Shown: positions 16,969 to 25,743 of the stretch, piece by piece
How the letters are laid out: each line of letters starts with the position of its first letter
How positions within the stretch are numbered: the stretch's first letter is position 1
Assembly: GCF_016185115.1 (NCBI RefSeq)
Contig: NZ_JACPOF010000029.1
Location: 250,530 to 314,529 of the forward strand
DNA: 64,000 bases
Origin: Polaromonas sp.
GTDB lineage: Bacteria; Pseudomonadota; Gammaproteobacteria; Burkholderiales; Burkholderiaceae_C
Direction of reading: 5' to 3'
The notes under the pieces: model-generated
Told to the model about the DNA's origin: nothing
Database searches by the model: none
What the model saw: only the letters and a program-made list of their open reading frames with translations
Program-made: the position numbers and the translations under genes

Positions 16969-17718
16969 TCAAATCACTTTGGAGACGTTCTTGAGTTTGT
17001 CGACCAGTGTGGCGACATCGGGCACCTTGATGCCGGCGCTGCGTTTTGGCGGCTCGCTGACCTTGAGGGTCTTCAGGCGCGGCTTGACATCGACGCCGAG
17101 GTCTTCGGGCTTGAAGTTGTCGAGCTGCTTTTTCTTGGCCTTCATGATGTTGGGCAGCGTCACATAACGCGGCTCGTTCAGGCGCAGGTCGGTGGTGATG
17201 ATGGCGGGCAGGCTGAGGGCCAGGGTTTCCAGGCCGCCGTCGACTTCGCGGGTGACCTTGACCTTGTCGCCGTCGATTTCAACCTTGGAGGCAAAGGTAG
17301 CTTGCGGCCAGCCCAGCAGTGCAGCGAGCATCTGGCCGGTCTGGTTGCAATCGTCGTCGATGGCCTGTTTGCCGAGGATGACGAGCTGGGGGGTTTCTTT
17401 TTCGACCAGGGCCTTGAGCAGCTTGGCGACGGCCAGGGGCTGCAGTTCTTCTGCAGTTTCAACCAGGATGGCGCGGTCTGCGCCAATGGCCATGGCGGTG
17501 CGCAGGGTTTCCTGGCACTGCAGCACGCCGCAGCTGACGGCGATGACTTCAGTGACGGCGCCCTTTTCCTTGAGCCGGGTCGCCTCTTCGACGGCAATCT
17601 CGTCAAACGGGTTCATGCTCATCTTGACGTTGGCGATATCGACGCCTGTACCATCGGATTTGACGCGGACTTTGACGTTGTAGTCGACTACTCGTTTGAC
17701 GGGGACCAGGACCTTCAT
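16969..17718 (-). CDS. etfB: Electron transfer flavoprotein beta subunit
   Basis: This 249-residue AMP-binding partner of EtfA begins [22 protein letters not shown]. Family marks are [16 protein letters not shown], the AMP-binding region [33 protein letters not shown] and the recognition loop with [20 protein letters not shown]. It is the first gene of the run; two candidate operators lie just upstream (17742 and 17849). Confidence 0.97.
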   Translation of the reverse strand: MKVLVPVKRVVDYNVKVRVKSDGTGVDIANVKMSMNPFDEIAVEEATRLKEKGAVTEVIAVSCGVLQCQETLRTAMAIGADRAILVETAEELQPLAVAKLLKALVEKETPQLVILGKQAIDDDCNQTGQMLAALLGWPQATFASKVEIDGDKVKVTREVDGGLETLALSLPAIITTDLRLNEPRYVTLPNIMKAKKKQLDNFKPEDLGVDVKPRLKTLKVSEPPKRSAGIKVPDVATLVDKLKNVSKVI

Positions 17719-17741
17719 TGCAGCTCCAGAAAGTTTATTAA

Positions 17742-17763
17742 TTGACGTTTACGTAAAGGTAAG
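17742..17763. promoter_or_regulatory. LiuR-like operator candidate upstream of etfB
   Basis: TTGACGTTTACGTAAAGGTAAG has the TTGACG/TTTACGTAAA pattern of the MerR-type LiuR sites found at branched-chain amino acid and acyl-CoA catabolism genes of proteobacteria. It is 24 bp before the etfB ATG. Confidence 0.5.
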
Positions 17764-17848
17764 CTCTACATTCTATGTCGTGCGGCATTCATGATGCGGG
17801 GGTTCAGCCCCTTGCTGGCGGGGATAAGCCAGGGGAAAGGCCAAAAAC

Positions 17849-17860
17849 GAACGGTCGTTC
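17849..17860. promoter_or_regulatory. TetR-type palindrome upstream of etfB
   Basis: GAACG-GT-CGTTC is a perfect palindrome within AAACGAACGGTCGTTCT. Sites of this shape are used by TetR-family regulators of acyl-CoA metabolism. It lies about 130 bp before etfB; which regulator binds is unknown. Confidence 0.4.
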
Positions 17861-17934
17861 TATTTTATTATACGACGTAAGTTCCGCGTAATTAGAGCAT
17901 CAGCACCAAGCCCTCACTCGCCCATTGGCGACAC

Positions 17935-19269
17935 CTATGCAGGCCTGGTTGCCGGTTGGGATGCGCCAGGCAGTACCCGGGTATGAACCACCCGTTGCGG
18001 GTAGGGAATATCAATATTGTTCTCACGCAGGGATTTGAGTATCTGCAGGTTGATGCGCGAGCGCAGGTTGGCCTGGCCGTTCTCGGGGTCCGTCATCCAG
18101 TAGTTCAGGGTGAACTCGATGCCGTCAGGGCCGAAGTTTGTCAGGTTCACGCCGGGGCCGGGATCCCGCAACACGCGGTCCTGTGTTTCTGCGGCTTCAA
18201 TCAGCAGACGCATGACCAGCTCAGGGTCGCTGTCATAACCCACGGAGATGACGGTTGATTGCAGCACACGGAGATCCGACAGCGACAGGTTTTCAATGCG
18301 TTCCGTGATGAACAGCTCATTCGGCACAATGGACTCGCGGCCCGACAGCGCCCGCACCACGGTATAGCGTGCATTGATCTCGGTGATGCGGCCTTCAAAG
18401 GTATCAACACGCACGTTGTCGCCAATGCGCACGCTGCGCTCGGCCAGCATGACAAAGCCGCTCACGTAATTGGACGCCAGCTTTTGCAAGCCAAAGCCCA
18501 CGCCGACGCCTATCGCGCCGCCCAGAACGGAAAGTGCGGTCAGATCTATGCCGACCGAAGACAGCGCAACGATCAGGCCGACAAAAATCAGCACCACGCG
18601 CACCACGTTGCTCACCGCCTTGCGCAGCGAGAGCTCGCCGCCCGTGGCCGAACGCAGCAGCCTGCCCTCGATGGCAGAAGATATCCAGAGCGTGATGAGC
18701 AGCACCACACTGGCGGTAACCGCGCCTTCAAGCATGGTGCGTACAGACAGCGTCGATGCGCCGACTTTCCACTTGATCTGGTCAAGCTCGTCAAGAATCA
18801 CAGGCAGCAGGCCGCTGACCCAGAGCGCCATGGCAATCCAGGCCAGCCAGGATATCGTGCGCTCCAGCGGCTTGACCCACGTCGCCGTCTTGAAAGCCAC
18901 CTGCAAGACCTTCACGCCCAGCCGTATGACGGCCAGCGACACCAGCACCGGAATGGCGACGACAAACACGGCCTGCGGCACCCATCGCGCAAGCAGACCC
19001 GCGCTGATATAGGCAAAAAAGAGAAGCAGCAGCGGGAACAGGACGCCATCGATGATGCGGCGGCCAAACATGACCGAGGTGTCATCGACATCACCGGCCG
19101 CACGGCGGGCAAGGCGCACCAACAGCCAGGCCAGCAACACACATGCAACCAGTACCGCCAGTTCGATCAGCGCGGCGGGCTTAAGCAGGGCAGCAATCCA
19201 TTCGTCAAGCGAGGCAACCTTGCCTGCAGGCCTCGCGCCCACGGAAGAAAAAACAGATACGGAATTCAT
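17935..19269 (-). CDS. MscS-family mechanosensitive ion channel
   Basis: This 444-residue inner-membrane protein has about five or six N-terminal hydrophobic helices (from LAVLVACVLLAWLLV to LIFVGLIVALSSVGI), then the MscS pore helix and beta domain: GGAIGVGVGFGLQKLASNYVSGFVMLAERSVRIGDNVRV, VVRALSGRESIVPNELFI and a C-terminal SLRENNIDIPYPQRVVH. I choose the ATG at 19269 because it overlaps the stop of the upstream enoyl-CoA hydratase gene as ATGA; an ATG at 19284 is also in frame. It probably protects against osmotic downshock. Confidence 0.92.
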   Translation of the reverse strand: MNSVSVFSSVGARPAGKVASLDEWIAALLKPAALIELAVLVACVLLAWLLVRLARRAAGDVDDTSVMFGRRIIDGVLFPLLLLFFAYISAGLLARWVPQAVFVVAIPVLVSLAVIRLGVKVLQVAFKTATWVKPLERTISWLAWIAMALWVSGLLPVILDELDQIKWKVGASTLSVRTMLEGAVTASVVLLITLWISSAIEGRLLRSATGGELSLRKAVSNVVRVVLIFVGLIVALSSVGIDLTALSVLGGAIGVGVGFGLQKLASNYVSGFVMLAERSVRIGDNVRVDTFEGRITEINARYTVVRALSGRESIVPNELFITERIENLSLSDLRVLQSTVISVGYDSDPELVMRLLIEAAETQDRVLRDPGPGVNLTNFGPDGIEFTLNYWMTDPENGQANLRSRINLQILKSLRENNIDIPYPQRVVHTRVLPGASQPATRPA

Positions 19270-20054
19270 GGCAGGTCCGGCCATTGCGGTTTCCTTTTGT
19301 CAATGAAGGCCCGAACGCCTTCCTGCGCCACCGGGTGCATCATGTTGCAGGCCATGGTCTGCCCTGCGAGCTGGTAGGCCGCTTCAATCCCGGTTTCACG
19401 CTGTTTGTAAAAAAGCGCCTTGCCCATGGCAATCGCATCTTTGGGCTTGAGCAGTATGGCCTGCAAAAGTTTCTCAAGTTCGCGATCCAGCTGCGCAGTA
19501 GGCACCACACGATTGACCAGTCCGCGCACCCTCGCTTCGTCGGCGCTGATGAACTCGCCCGTCAGAAGCATTTCCATCGCCTGCTTGGCGGGCATGTTGC
19601 GCACCAGCGGTACGCTGGGCGTGGCACAAAACAGGCCGACATCAATGCCGTTGACACCAAAGGTCGCATGATCTGCAGCGACCGCGAGGTCGCACTGCGC
19701 CACAAGCTGGCATCCCGCCGCCGTCGCCAGCCCCTGCACTCTGGCAATCACCGGCACGGGCAGTTTCTGTATTGAAAGCATCATGCGCGTGCACTGCGCA
19801 AAGAGCTTCTGGTAATAGGCCAGCTCAGGCTGCGCGCGCATCTCCTTGAGGTTGTGGCCGGCACAAAACGCCTTGCCTTCGGCAGCGATGACAACCGCGC
19901 GGGCATTCCCATCACCGGCAATGTCATCAAGCGCCGCCTGCAGTGCAGACAGCATTTCTTCTCCCAGGGCATTGAAGGTGGCAGGGCTGTTCAGCGTCAG
20001 CACATGCACACCGTCGGTCCTGCGGGTGTGCAGCAACACGGGTGTTGTTGTCAT
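19266..20054 (-). CDS. Enoyl-CoA hydratase/isomerase family protein
   Basis: This 262-residue crotonase-fold enzyme shows LNSPATFNALGEEMLSALQ, the oxyanion-hole segment VIAAEGKAFCAGHNLKEM (about 55-72), VQGLATAAGCQLVAQCDLAVAADHATFGVNG and VNRVVPTAQLDRE. One acidic catalytic position common in true hydratases appears to be absent, so isomerase or other acyl-CoA chemistry is possible. The start at 20054 (MTTTPVLLHTRR) is preferred; the frame continues upstream into the next gene without family similarity. It is 13 bp after the deacetylase gene. Confidence 0.9.
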   Translation of the reverse strand: MTTTPVLLHTRRTDGVHVLTLNSPATFNALGEEMLSALQAALDDIAGDGNARAVVIAAEGKAFCAGHNLKEMRAQPELAYYQKLFAQCTRMMLSIQKLPVPVIARVQGLATAAGCQLVAQCDLAVAADHATFGVNGIDVGLFCATPSVPLVRNMPAKQAMEMLLTGEFISADEARVRGLVNRVVPTAQLDRELEKLLQAILLKPKDAIAMGKALFYKQRETGIEAAYQLAGQTMACNMMHPVAQEGVRAFIDKRKPQWPDLP

Positions 20055-20067
20055 GTCCGTCACACTC

Positions 20068-21021
20068 CTACAAATCGGCCAGAACGCGGATGTGCGCCTC
20101 AACGCTGCGAGCCAGCGCCTGCAGGTTATAGCCCCCTTCCAGCGACGACACGATGCGGCCCTTTGAATGGCGTTTGGCCACGTCCTTGATGCGCTGGGTG
20201 ATCCAGGCGTAGTCCTGCTCGACCAGGCGCATCTGGCCCAGGTCATCATCGCGATGCGCATCGAAACCGGCGCTGATAAAAATCATCTCGGGCTTGAATT
20301 CTTCAAGCCGGGGTATCCACATGATCTCTATGAGCTCACGTACATCCATGCCTTTGGTGTAAGCCGGCACTGGCAGGTTGAGCATGTTGGCGGCGGGGTG
20401 GTCCGTGCCGCTGTAGGGATAAAGGGGGTGCTGGAAAAAACTCACCATCAGCACGCGCTCATCGCCCTTGAGGATGTCTTCGGTGCCGTTGCCGTGATGT
20501 ACATCAAAATCGACTATCGCCACGCGCTTGAGGCCGTGACGTTCCAGCGCATAACGCGCGGCAATCGCCACATTGTTGAAAAAACAAAAACCCATGGCCT
20601 TGTCGTGGCAGGCATGGTGGCCCGGTGGTCGTACGGCGCAAAACGCGTTTTCAAGATCGCCTGCGATCACCGCATCGGTCGCGGCCAGTACGGCACCTGA
20701 TGCCCTCAGGGCGGCGTTCCAGGTGTGCACATTGATGGAGGTGTCGGGGTCAATCTGCGCATGAGTCGGGCCGCCGGCCTCTATATCGTCTGCAAGACGA
20801 TCACTCAGGCCGCGCAAGGCAGCCACCATCATGCGGTCGTGCGCCAGCTCAATGTCGGCAAGCGGCGCCTGCGGCGCCTCACGCGCATCAAGCGCATCCT
20901 TCACGCCGGTTGCCAGCAGCCAGTCATCAATCGCGTCCAGCCGCTCGGGGCACTCGGGGTGGCCCGGGCCCATTTCATGCTTCCAGCAGTCCTTGTGGGT
21001 GAAATAACCGGTCGCGTTCAT
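20068..21021 (-). CDS. Histone-deacetylase-family amidohydrolase
   Basis: This 317-residue class II HDAC-like zinc deacetylase, of the acetylpolyamine/acetoin-utilisation type, has the start MNATGYFTHKDCWKHEMG and HPECPERLDAI. The catalytic set is RPPGHHACHDKAMGFCFFNN, VDFDVHHGNGTEDIL, SAGFDAHRDDDLG and SLEGGYN, including the zinc Asp/His/Asp and the two catalytic His. The start at 21021 is chosen from family alignment. It is first in the operon with enoyl-CoA hydratase and mscS, and divergent from moxR with 31 bp between start codons. Confidence 0.9.
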   Translation of the reverse strand: MNATGYFTHKDCWKHEMGPGHPECPERLDAIDDWLLATGVKDALDAREAPQAPLADIELAHDRMMVAALRGLSDRLADDIEAGGPTHAQIDPDTSINVHTWNAALRASGAVLAATDAVIAGDLENAFCAVRPPGHHACHDKAMGFCFFNNVAIAARYALERHGLKRVAIVDFDVHHGNGTEDILKGDERVLMVSFFQHPLYPYSGTDHPAANMLNLPVPAYTKGMDVRELIEIMWIPRLEEFKPEMIFISAGFDAHRDDDLGQMRLVEQDYAWITQRIKDVAKRHSKGRIVSSLEGGYNLQALARSVEAHIRVLADL

Positions 21022-21052
21022 CTCGTAAAAATTTTGGGTTAAGGTTACAGCT

Positions 21053-21973
21053 ATGGATGTTAAAGACAAGCTTCAGGCGCTGACAAATCAGCTTAACACG
21101 GTGATTGTCGGCAAACCCGCACAGGTGCAGGACTGCGTAGCCTGCCTGCTGGCCGGCGGGCACCTGCTGATCGAGGACGTCCCAGGCGTCGGCAAGACCA
21201 CGCTGGCCCATGCGCTGTCGCGTTCATTCGGCCTGCAGTTCTCGCGTGTGCAGTTCACCGCCGACCTCATGCCCAGCGATCTCTCCGGCGTCTCCATCTA
21301 TGAGCGTCAAAAAGAAGGTTTCGTGTTTCACCCCGGCCCGGTGTTTGCGCAGGTTCTGCTGGCCGACGAGATCAACCGTGCCAGCCCCAGGACACAAAGC
21401 GCACTGCTTGAAGCGATGGAAGAAAGGCAGGTGACTGTCGAAGGTGCAACCCGACCGCTGCCGGTACCGTTTTTTGTGATTGCTACACAGAACCCGCACG
21501 ACCAGCTCGGCACCTACGCCCTGCCTGAATCGCAACTCGACCGTTTTCACATGCGTATTTCGCTGGGCTACCCGGACCGCTCTGCCGAACGCGAATTGCT
21601 CAAAGGCAAAGACCGCCGCGACATGGTCGACAACCTCAAGCCCCTGCTGACACCGCATGAGTTGCTGGAGCTTCAGGAGCAGGTCAGCCAGGTGCATGCG
21701 GCAGAGCCGCTGCTCAACTACCTGCAGGACCTGATTGCCGCAACGCGCTCGGGCCGCTGGTTTTTGCAGGGCCTGAGCCCGCGCGCCGGCATTGCCATCA
21801 TGCGTGCGGCCAGGGCCCAGGCTTTCCTGAGCGGCCGCGACTACGTGGCGCCTGACGACGTCGCAGCCATACTGCCCCAAACGGCCGCCCACAGGCTGGT
21901 GCCTGTCAGCGATGCGGGCAGGGGATCGGTCGAACAGATACGCGCCATGCTGGATGCGGTGCCCCTGCCCTGA
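21053..21973 (+). CDS. MoxR-family AAA ATPase
   Basis: This 306-residue ATPase has Walker A IEDVPGVGKTTLAHAL (about 43-58), LMPSDLSGVSIYE, Walker B LLADEINRASPRTQSALLEAMEE and sensor-type FFVIATQNPHDQLGTYALPESQLDRF. MoxR proteins act as chaperones for metal or membrane complexes and are typically encoded before a DUF58 protein and a TgpA-type transglutaminase, exactly as here. Confidence 0.95.
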   Translation: MDVKDKLQALTNQLNTVIVGKPAQVQDCVACLLAGGHLLIEDVPGVGKTTLAHALSRSFGLQFSRVQFTADLMPSDLSGVSIYERQKEGFVFHPGPVFAQVLLADEINRASPRTQSALLEAMEERQVTVEGATRPLPVPFFVIATQNPHDQLGTYALPESQLDRFHMRISLGYPDRSAERELLKGKDRRDMVDNLKPLLTPHELLELQEQVSQVHAAEPLLNYLQDLIAATRSGRWFLQGLSPRAGIAIMRAARAQAFLSGRDYVAPDDVAAILPQTAAHRLVPVSDAGRGSVEQIRAMLDAVPLP

Positions 21974-21992
21974 CGGCGCCTGAACCACGCCG

Positions 21993-23024
21993 ATGTCCGG
22001 GCTGGCAGTTTTTCCCAATCCCCTTGCGCCCCTGCGCAGGCGCATGCGCGCATGGTTTGAAAACCGCCTGTCTTTCACTGACCAGGTCGAGCTGACGCAG
22101 CGCACGGTCTACATACTGCCCACGCGCCCCGGCCTGATGCTGGTCGTCACGCTGCTGACACTGCTGGTCGCCTCCATCAACTACCAGCTCAACCTGGGCT
22201 ATTTGCTGACCTTTCTGCTGGCAGGCAGCGCGGTGGTCGGCATGCATGTCTGCCACGGCACGCTGCGCGGCCTGGCCATGAACCTGACCGCGCCGCCTGC
22301 GCAATATGCAGGCGCTACAGCCACGTTTGACGTCAGGCTCACCAACACGCGGCGTAGCATTCGCCACGGCATTGGCCTCAGCGTGCTCAACCGGCCGGGT
22401 GCGAGCGCCAAAGAAGCCAGAGAAACCCACTGGGCCTGGACGGATGTGCCCGCGCAGGGGAGCAGCACGGTAAAGGTCGGCTTCACCCCACCCAGCCGCG
22501 GCCTGCACCGCCTGCCCACATTGACGGCAGAGACACGCTTTCCGCTCGGGACATTCCGCGTGTGGACTGTGTGGCGGCCCGCAGCGCAGATTCTTGTCTA
22601 CCCCGCACCTGAGTTGCATGCACCGCCCCTGCCACCGGGTGAGCCCCGCTCAGGCGGCGCGGCCGTCGCCACCCAGTCGCAAAGCTCGGGCGAATTTGAC
22701 GGCGTGCGCGGCTACAGGCGTGGCGACCCCATGAAACTGGTGGTCTGGAAGAAGGCCACGCGCGCAGGTGAACACTCGATAAGCGAAGACGGCGGCCTCA
22801 TCGTGCGCGACACGCAACAGGCGCAGCGGCACGAACTCTGGCTGGACTTCAAGCATGCCGGCGCGCAGGGTACTGAACACAGGTTGTCACGGCTGTGCGC
22901 GTGGGTACTGAGGGCTGACAAGCTCGGGCTTGATTACGGATTGCGTTTGCCTTCTGTTGAGGTCAAGCCATCTTCCGGGGAGGCCCACAAGAGGCGGTGT
23001 CTTGAGGTGCTGGCTTTATGTTAA
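21993..23024 (+). CDS. DUF58 domain-containing membrane protein
   Basis: This 343-residue protein has two N-terminal hydrophobic segments (GLMLVVTLLTLLVASINY and LGYLLTFLLAGSAVVGMH), a beta-rich middle part and the DUF58 signature EFDGVRGYRRGDPMKLVVWKKATRAGE near 230-256. It lies 19 bp after moxR. MoxR-DUF58 pairs are thought to work as an ATPase and its membrane adaptor. The usual third gene follows only after a 645-bp gap filled by a repeat element. Confidence 0.9.
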   Translation: MSGLAVFPNPLAPLRRRMRAWFENRLSFTDQVELTQRTVYILPTRPGLMLVVTLLTLLVASINYQLNLGYLLTFLLAGSAVVGMHVCHGTLRGLAMNLTAPPAQYAGATATFDVRLTNTRRSIRHGIGLSVLNRPGASAKEARETHWAWTDVPAQGSSTVKVGFTPPSRGLHRLPTLTAETRFPLGTFRVWTVWRPAAQILVYPAPELHAPPLPPGEPRSGGAAVATQSQSSGEFDGVRGYRRGDPMKLVVWKKATRAGEHSISEDGGLIVRDTQQAQRHELWLDFKHAGAQGTEHRLSRLCAWVLRADKLGLDYGLRLPSVEVKPSSGEAHKRRCLEVLALC

Positions 23025-23048
23025 GGGTGTGCCCTTCACTGCCAGGCC

Positions 23049-23640
23049 GGGACTCGCCCCGGCGGGCGAGTTACTTTTCTTTGCTTCGCCAAAGAAACCT
23101 AACGAAAAGAAAGGCGACCCTGTTCGTCGTCCCCTTCGGGGCACCCTGCGATGCTCGGTCCAGACGGGGTCTGAAACAACTCGCTGCGCTCAAACAAGTT
23201 TCAGCCCTGATCCGTCTGGCCCTGCGCTTCTCGGCTCCTCTCCAAGGGTTTGGGGGATGGAAGACAAACAGCCGGACTCAATACAAATACCAATCTCCGT
23301 TATCTGTCATTGCGGACCTGATCCGCAATCCATTTCGAACGAAGCGGGGATGGATCCCGGATCGAGTCCGGGATGACAGAGAAAAAGTCCCTGACCCCGA
23401 ATTCGTTCTTCCCAATCCCGTTGAGGCTGGGCCGAGCAGCGCAGACGGAGGCGGAAGGTCAGGCCAAACCTGTTTGAGCGCAGCGAGTTGTTTGGACTGC
23501 CGCCGGAGTCGAGCAGCGCAGGTTGCCCGTAGCGAATCGCAGGGACCCAGACGTCGGGTCGCCTTTTCTTTGGTTACTTTTCTTTTGGCGAGGCAAAGAA
23601 AATTGACTTGCCGCCGGGCAACCCCCGGCCTCTGCGTGAA
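23049..23640. repeat. 600-bp inverted-repeat element (MITE-like) between the DUF58 and tgpA genes
   Basis: Two arms of about 190 bp are inverted copies of each other. The left arm runs from CGCCCCGGCGGGCGAGTTAC through CTTTGCTTCGCCAAAGAAA and CAACTCGCTGCGCTCAAACA to about 23245. The right arm runs from about 23425 back through TGTTTGAGCGCAGCGAGTTG and GGTCGCCTTTTCTTTGGTTA to about 23635. The 180-bp centre carries smaller hairpins, including the pair seen at 14003. No intact coding frame is supported. Confidence 0.7.
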
Positions 23641-23670
23641 GGGCACAACGTCACCCCAGCGGAGACAGCC

Positions 23671-25689
23671 ATGCTGAAAACCATTTCAGCAAAACTCCAG
23701 CATCTCCCAAGAGACAGCCGCGACACCCTCTTCCTTCTGGCAGTCATCGCCTGGCTGCTCCTGCCCCAAACCCCCAACCTGCCCCTCTGGTGCACAGCCC
23801 TCGCAGCAGGCGTGCTGGCATGGCGTGGCTGGCTGGCCATGGGCGCCAGATCACTGCCCGGCAAATGGTGGTTGCTCACACTGCTGGCGGTCGCCATCGC
23901 CGGAACACTCGTCACCCACCGCACCATCCTTGGCCGCGACGCGGGCGTCACCCTGCTGGTGGTGCTCTTGACCCTCAAGACGCTGGAGCTGCGCGCACGG
24001 CGCGACGCCTTTGTGGTGTTCTTCCTCGGCTTCTTCTGCATGCTGAGCAACTTCTTTTATTCACAGTCCCTGCTGACGGCATTCAACATGCTGATCGGAC
24101 TGTTGGGCCTGCTCACCGTGTTGGTCAATGCGCATATGCCGGTCGGCAAACCGCCTCTCATGCATGCTGCAAAGACGGCAGGCTGGATGGCGCTGCTGGG
24201 CGCGCCCATCATGCTGGTGCTGTTTCTTTTGTTTCCTCGACTCGCGCCGCTGTGGGGGGTGCCCAGTGATGCGATGGCAGGCCGCAGCGGGCTGAGTTCC
24301 AGCATGCAGGTCGGCACCATCGCCAGCCTGGCGCTGGACGACAGCGTGGCCATGCGCATCAGGTTTGAGGGGCCGCCACCAAGACAGCAGGCCATGTATT
24401 TCCGCGGGCCGGTACTCTCCGACTTTGATGGCCGCGACTGGCGGCCGCCGCGCAACAACCTGGCCATGCGTTACGGTGTGCTGCCCGAGCTCGCTGTCTC
24501 GGGCGAGCCCATCAAGTATGAAGTCACCCTGGAGCCCACCAACCGCCCCTGGCTGTTTGTCATGGAAGCCGCCGAACAAAACCCCCAGCTCGCGGGCTAC
24601 CAGGCCGCCATGCAGGCCGACCTGCAGTGGCTGGTCAACCGGCCCATCACCGATATCGTCAGGTACAAGGTCCAGAGCTTCCCGGCGTTCACGCACGGCC
24701 CGCTCAAGGGTGTTGCCGGCCTGGGCGTGTTCACGGAACTGCCGACCGGCTTCAACCCCCGTACCCTCGCGCTGGCCCGCGAGATACGCGGCGACGCGCG
24801 TTATGCGAATGCAGACAGCAGCCAACTGGTACAGGTGGTGATGGAGAGGCTGCGCACGGGTGGCTACACCTACACGCTGGAGCCCGGTGTCTACGGCCAG
24901 AACACCGCCGACGAGTTCTGGTTTGACCGCAAGGCCGGCTTTTGTGAACACATCGCCTCGTCGTTTGTCATCCTCATGCGCGCCATGGGCGTGCCGGCGC
25001 GCATCGTCACCGGCTACCAGGGCGGCGAGCAGAATTCCGTCGATGGCTTCTGGGTCATACGCCAGAGCGATGCCCATGCCTGGGCCGAGGTCTGGCAGCA
25101 AGGCCGCGGCTGGGTGCGCGTCGACCCGACCTCTGCCGTATCGCCCGGCCGTACCGGCGCCTTTCAGCGGCTGGCCGCACCACAGGGTGTGGTGGCGCAG
25201 GCGCTGGGCACCATCAGCCCCGGTTTTTCACTGCAGCTGCGCGCCACTTGGGAAGCGGTCAACAACGCATGGAACCAGTGGGTTCTCAACTACACCCAGG
25301 GCAGGCAGCTGAACCTGCTCAAGGACATCGGTTTTGAGTCCCCCAGCTGGTCCGACCTGAGCTATGTGCTGATCGGCATCGTGGTGCTTGCCGCCCTCAT
25401 GGGCGCGACGTGGACGCTGTGGGAGCGTGTTCAGCACGACCCCTGGCTGCGCCTGCTGAACCGCGCGCGCAGGCACCTGGCCAAAGCGGGCATCGCAAGC
25501 AACGCATCCACATCACCGCGCCAGCTCGCAGAAAAACTGAAGGCAGATTACGGCACACCCGAGGGCGGGCCGACCGAGGCGCTGTACGACTGGCTGATGC
25601 AGCTTGAAGCAGAGCGCTATGCAGCAAAACCCGAAAAGGGACTACAGCACTTGCAGCGGCAGTTCGGCACACTCAATTGGCCCGCTTGA
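23671..25689 (+). CDS. tgpA: TgpA-type membrane transglutaminase (DUF3488 plus transglutaminase core)
   Basis: This 672-residue protein has several N-terminal membrane helices (from TLFLLAVIAWLLLPQ to TAGWMALLGAPIMLVLFLLF). A periplasmic transglutaminase-like domain follows, with Cys425 in AGFCEHIASSF, His in SDAHAWAEVW and Asp in WVRVDPTSAV. A further helix (LSYVLIGIVVLAALMG) and a cytoplasmic tail end the protein. The start at 23671 has GGAG upstream; the frame runs 63 bp further up into the repeat element and is not used. It forms the third part of the MoxR-DUF58-TgpA set; the substrate is unknown. Confidence 0.92.
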   Translation: MLKTISAKLQHLPRDSRDTLFLLAVIAWLLLPQTPNLPLWCTALAAGVLAWRGWLAMGARSLPGKWWLLTLLAVAIAGTLVTHRTILGRDAGVTLLVVLLTLKTLELRARRDAFVVFFLGFFCMLSNFFYSQSLLTAFNMLIGLLGLLTVLVNAHMPVGKPPLMHAAKTAGWMALLGAPIMLVLFLLFPRLAPLWGVPSDAMAGRSGLSSSMQVGTIASLALDDSVAMRIRFEGPPPRQQAMYFRGPVLSDFDGRDWRPPRNNLAMRYGVLPELAVSGEPIKYEVTLEPTNRPWLFVMEAAEQNPQLAGYQAAMQADLQWLVNRPITDIVRYKVQSFPAFTHGPLKGVAGLGVFTELPTGFNPRTLALAREIRGDARYANADSSQLVQVVMERLRTGGYTYTLEPGVYGQNTADEFWFDRKAGFCEHIASSFVILMRAMGVPARIVTGYQGGEQNSVDGFWVIRQSDAHAWAEVWQQGRGWVRVDPTSAVSPGRTGAFQRLAAPQGVVAQALGTISPGFSLQLRATWEAVNNAWNQWVLNYTQGRQLNLLKDIGFESPSWSDLSYVLIGIVVLAALMGATWTLWERVQHDPWLRLLNRARRHLAKAGIASNASTSPRQLAEKLKADYGTPEGGPTEALYDWLMQLEAERYAAKPEKGLQHLQRQFGTLNWPA

Positions 25690-25743
25690 TCTCACTCGGG
25701 CGCACCTAAAATTGATGCCAACCACCGATACCCCGAAAGCTGC

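Noticed and set aside
16114..17745. 543-codon open frame on the plus strand
   Set aside because: It is antisense to etfA and etfB and is a compositional shadow.
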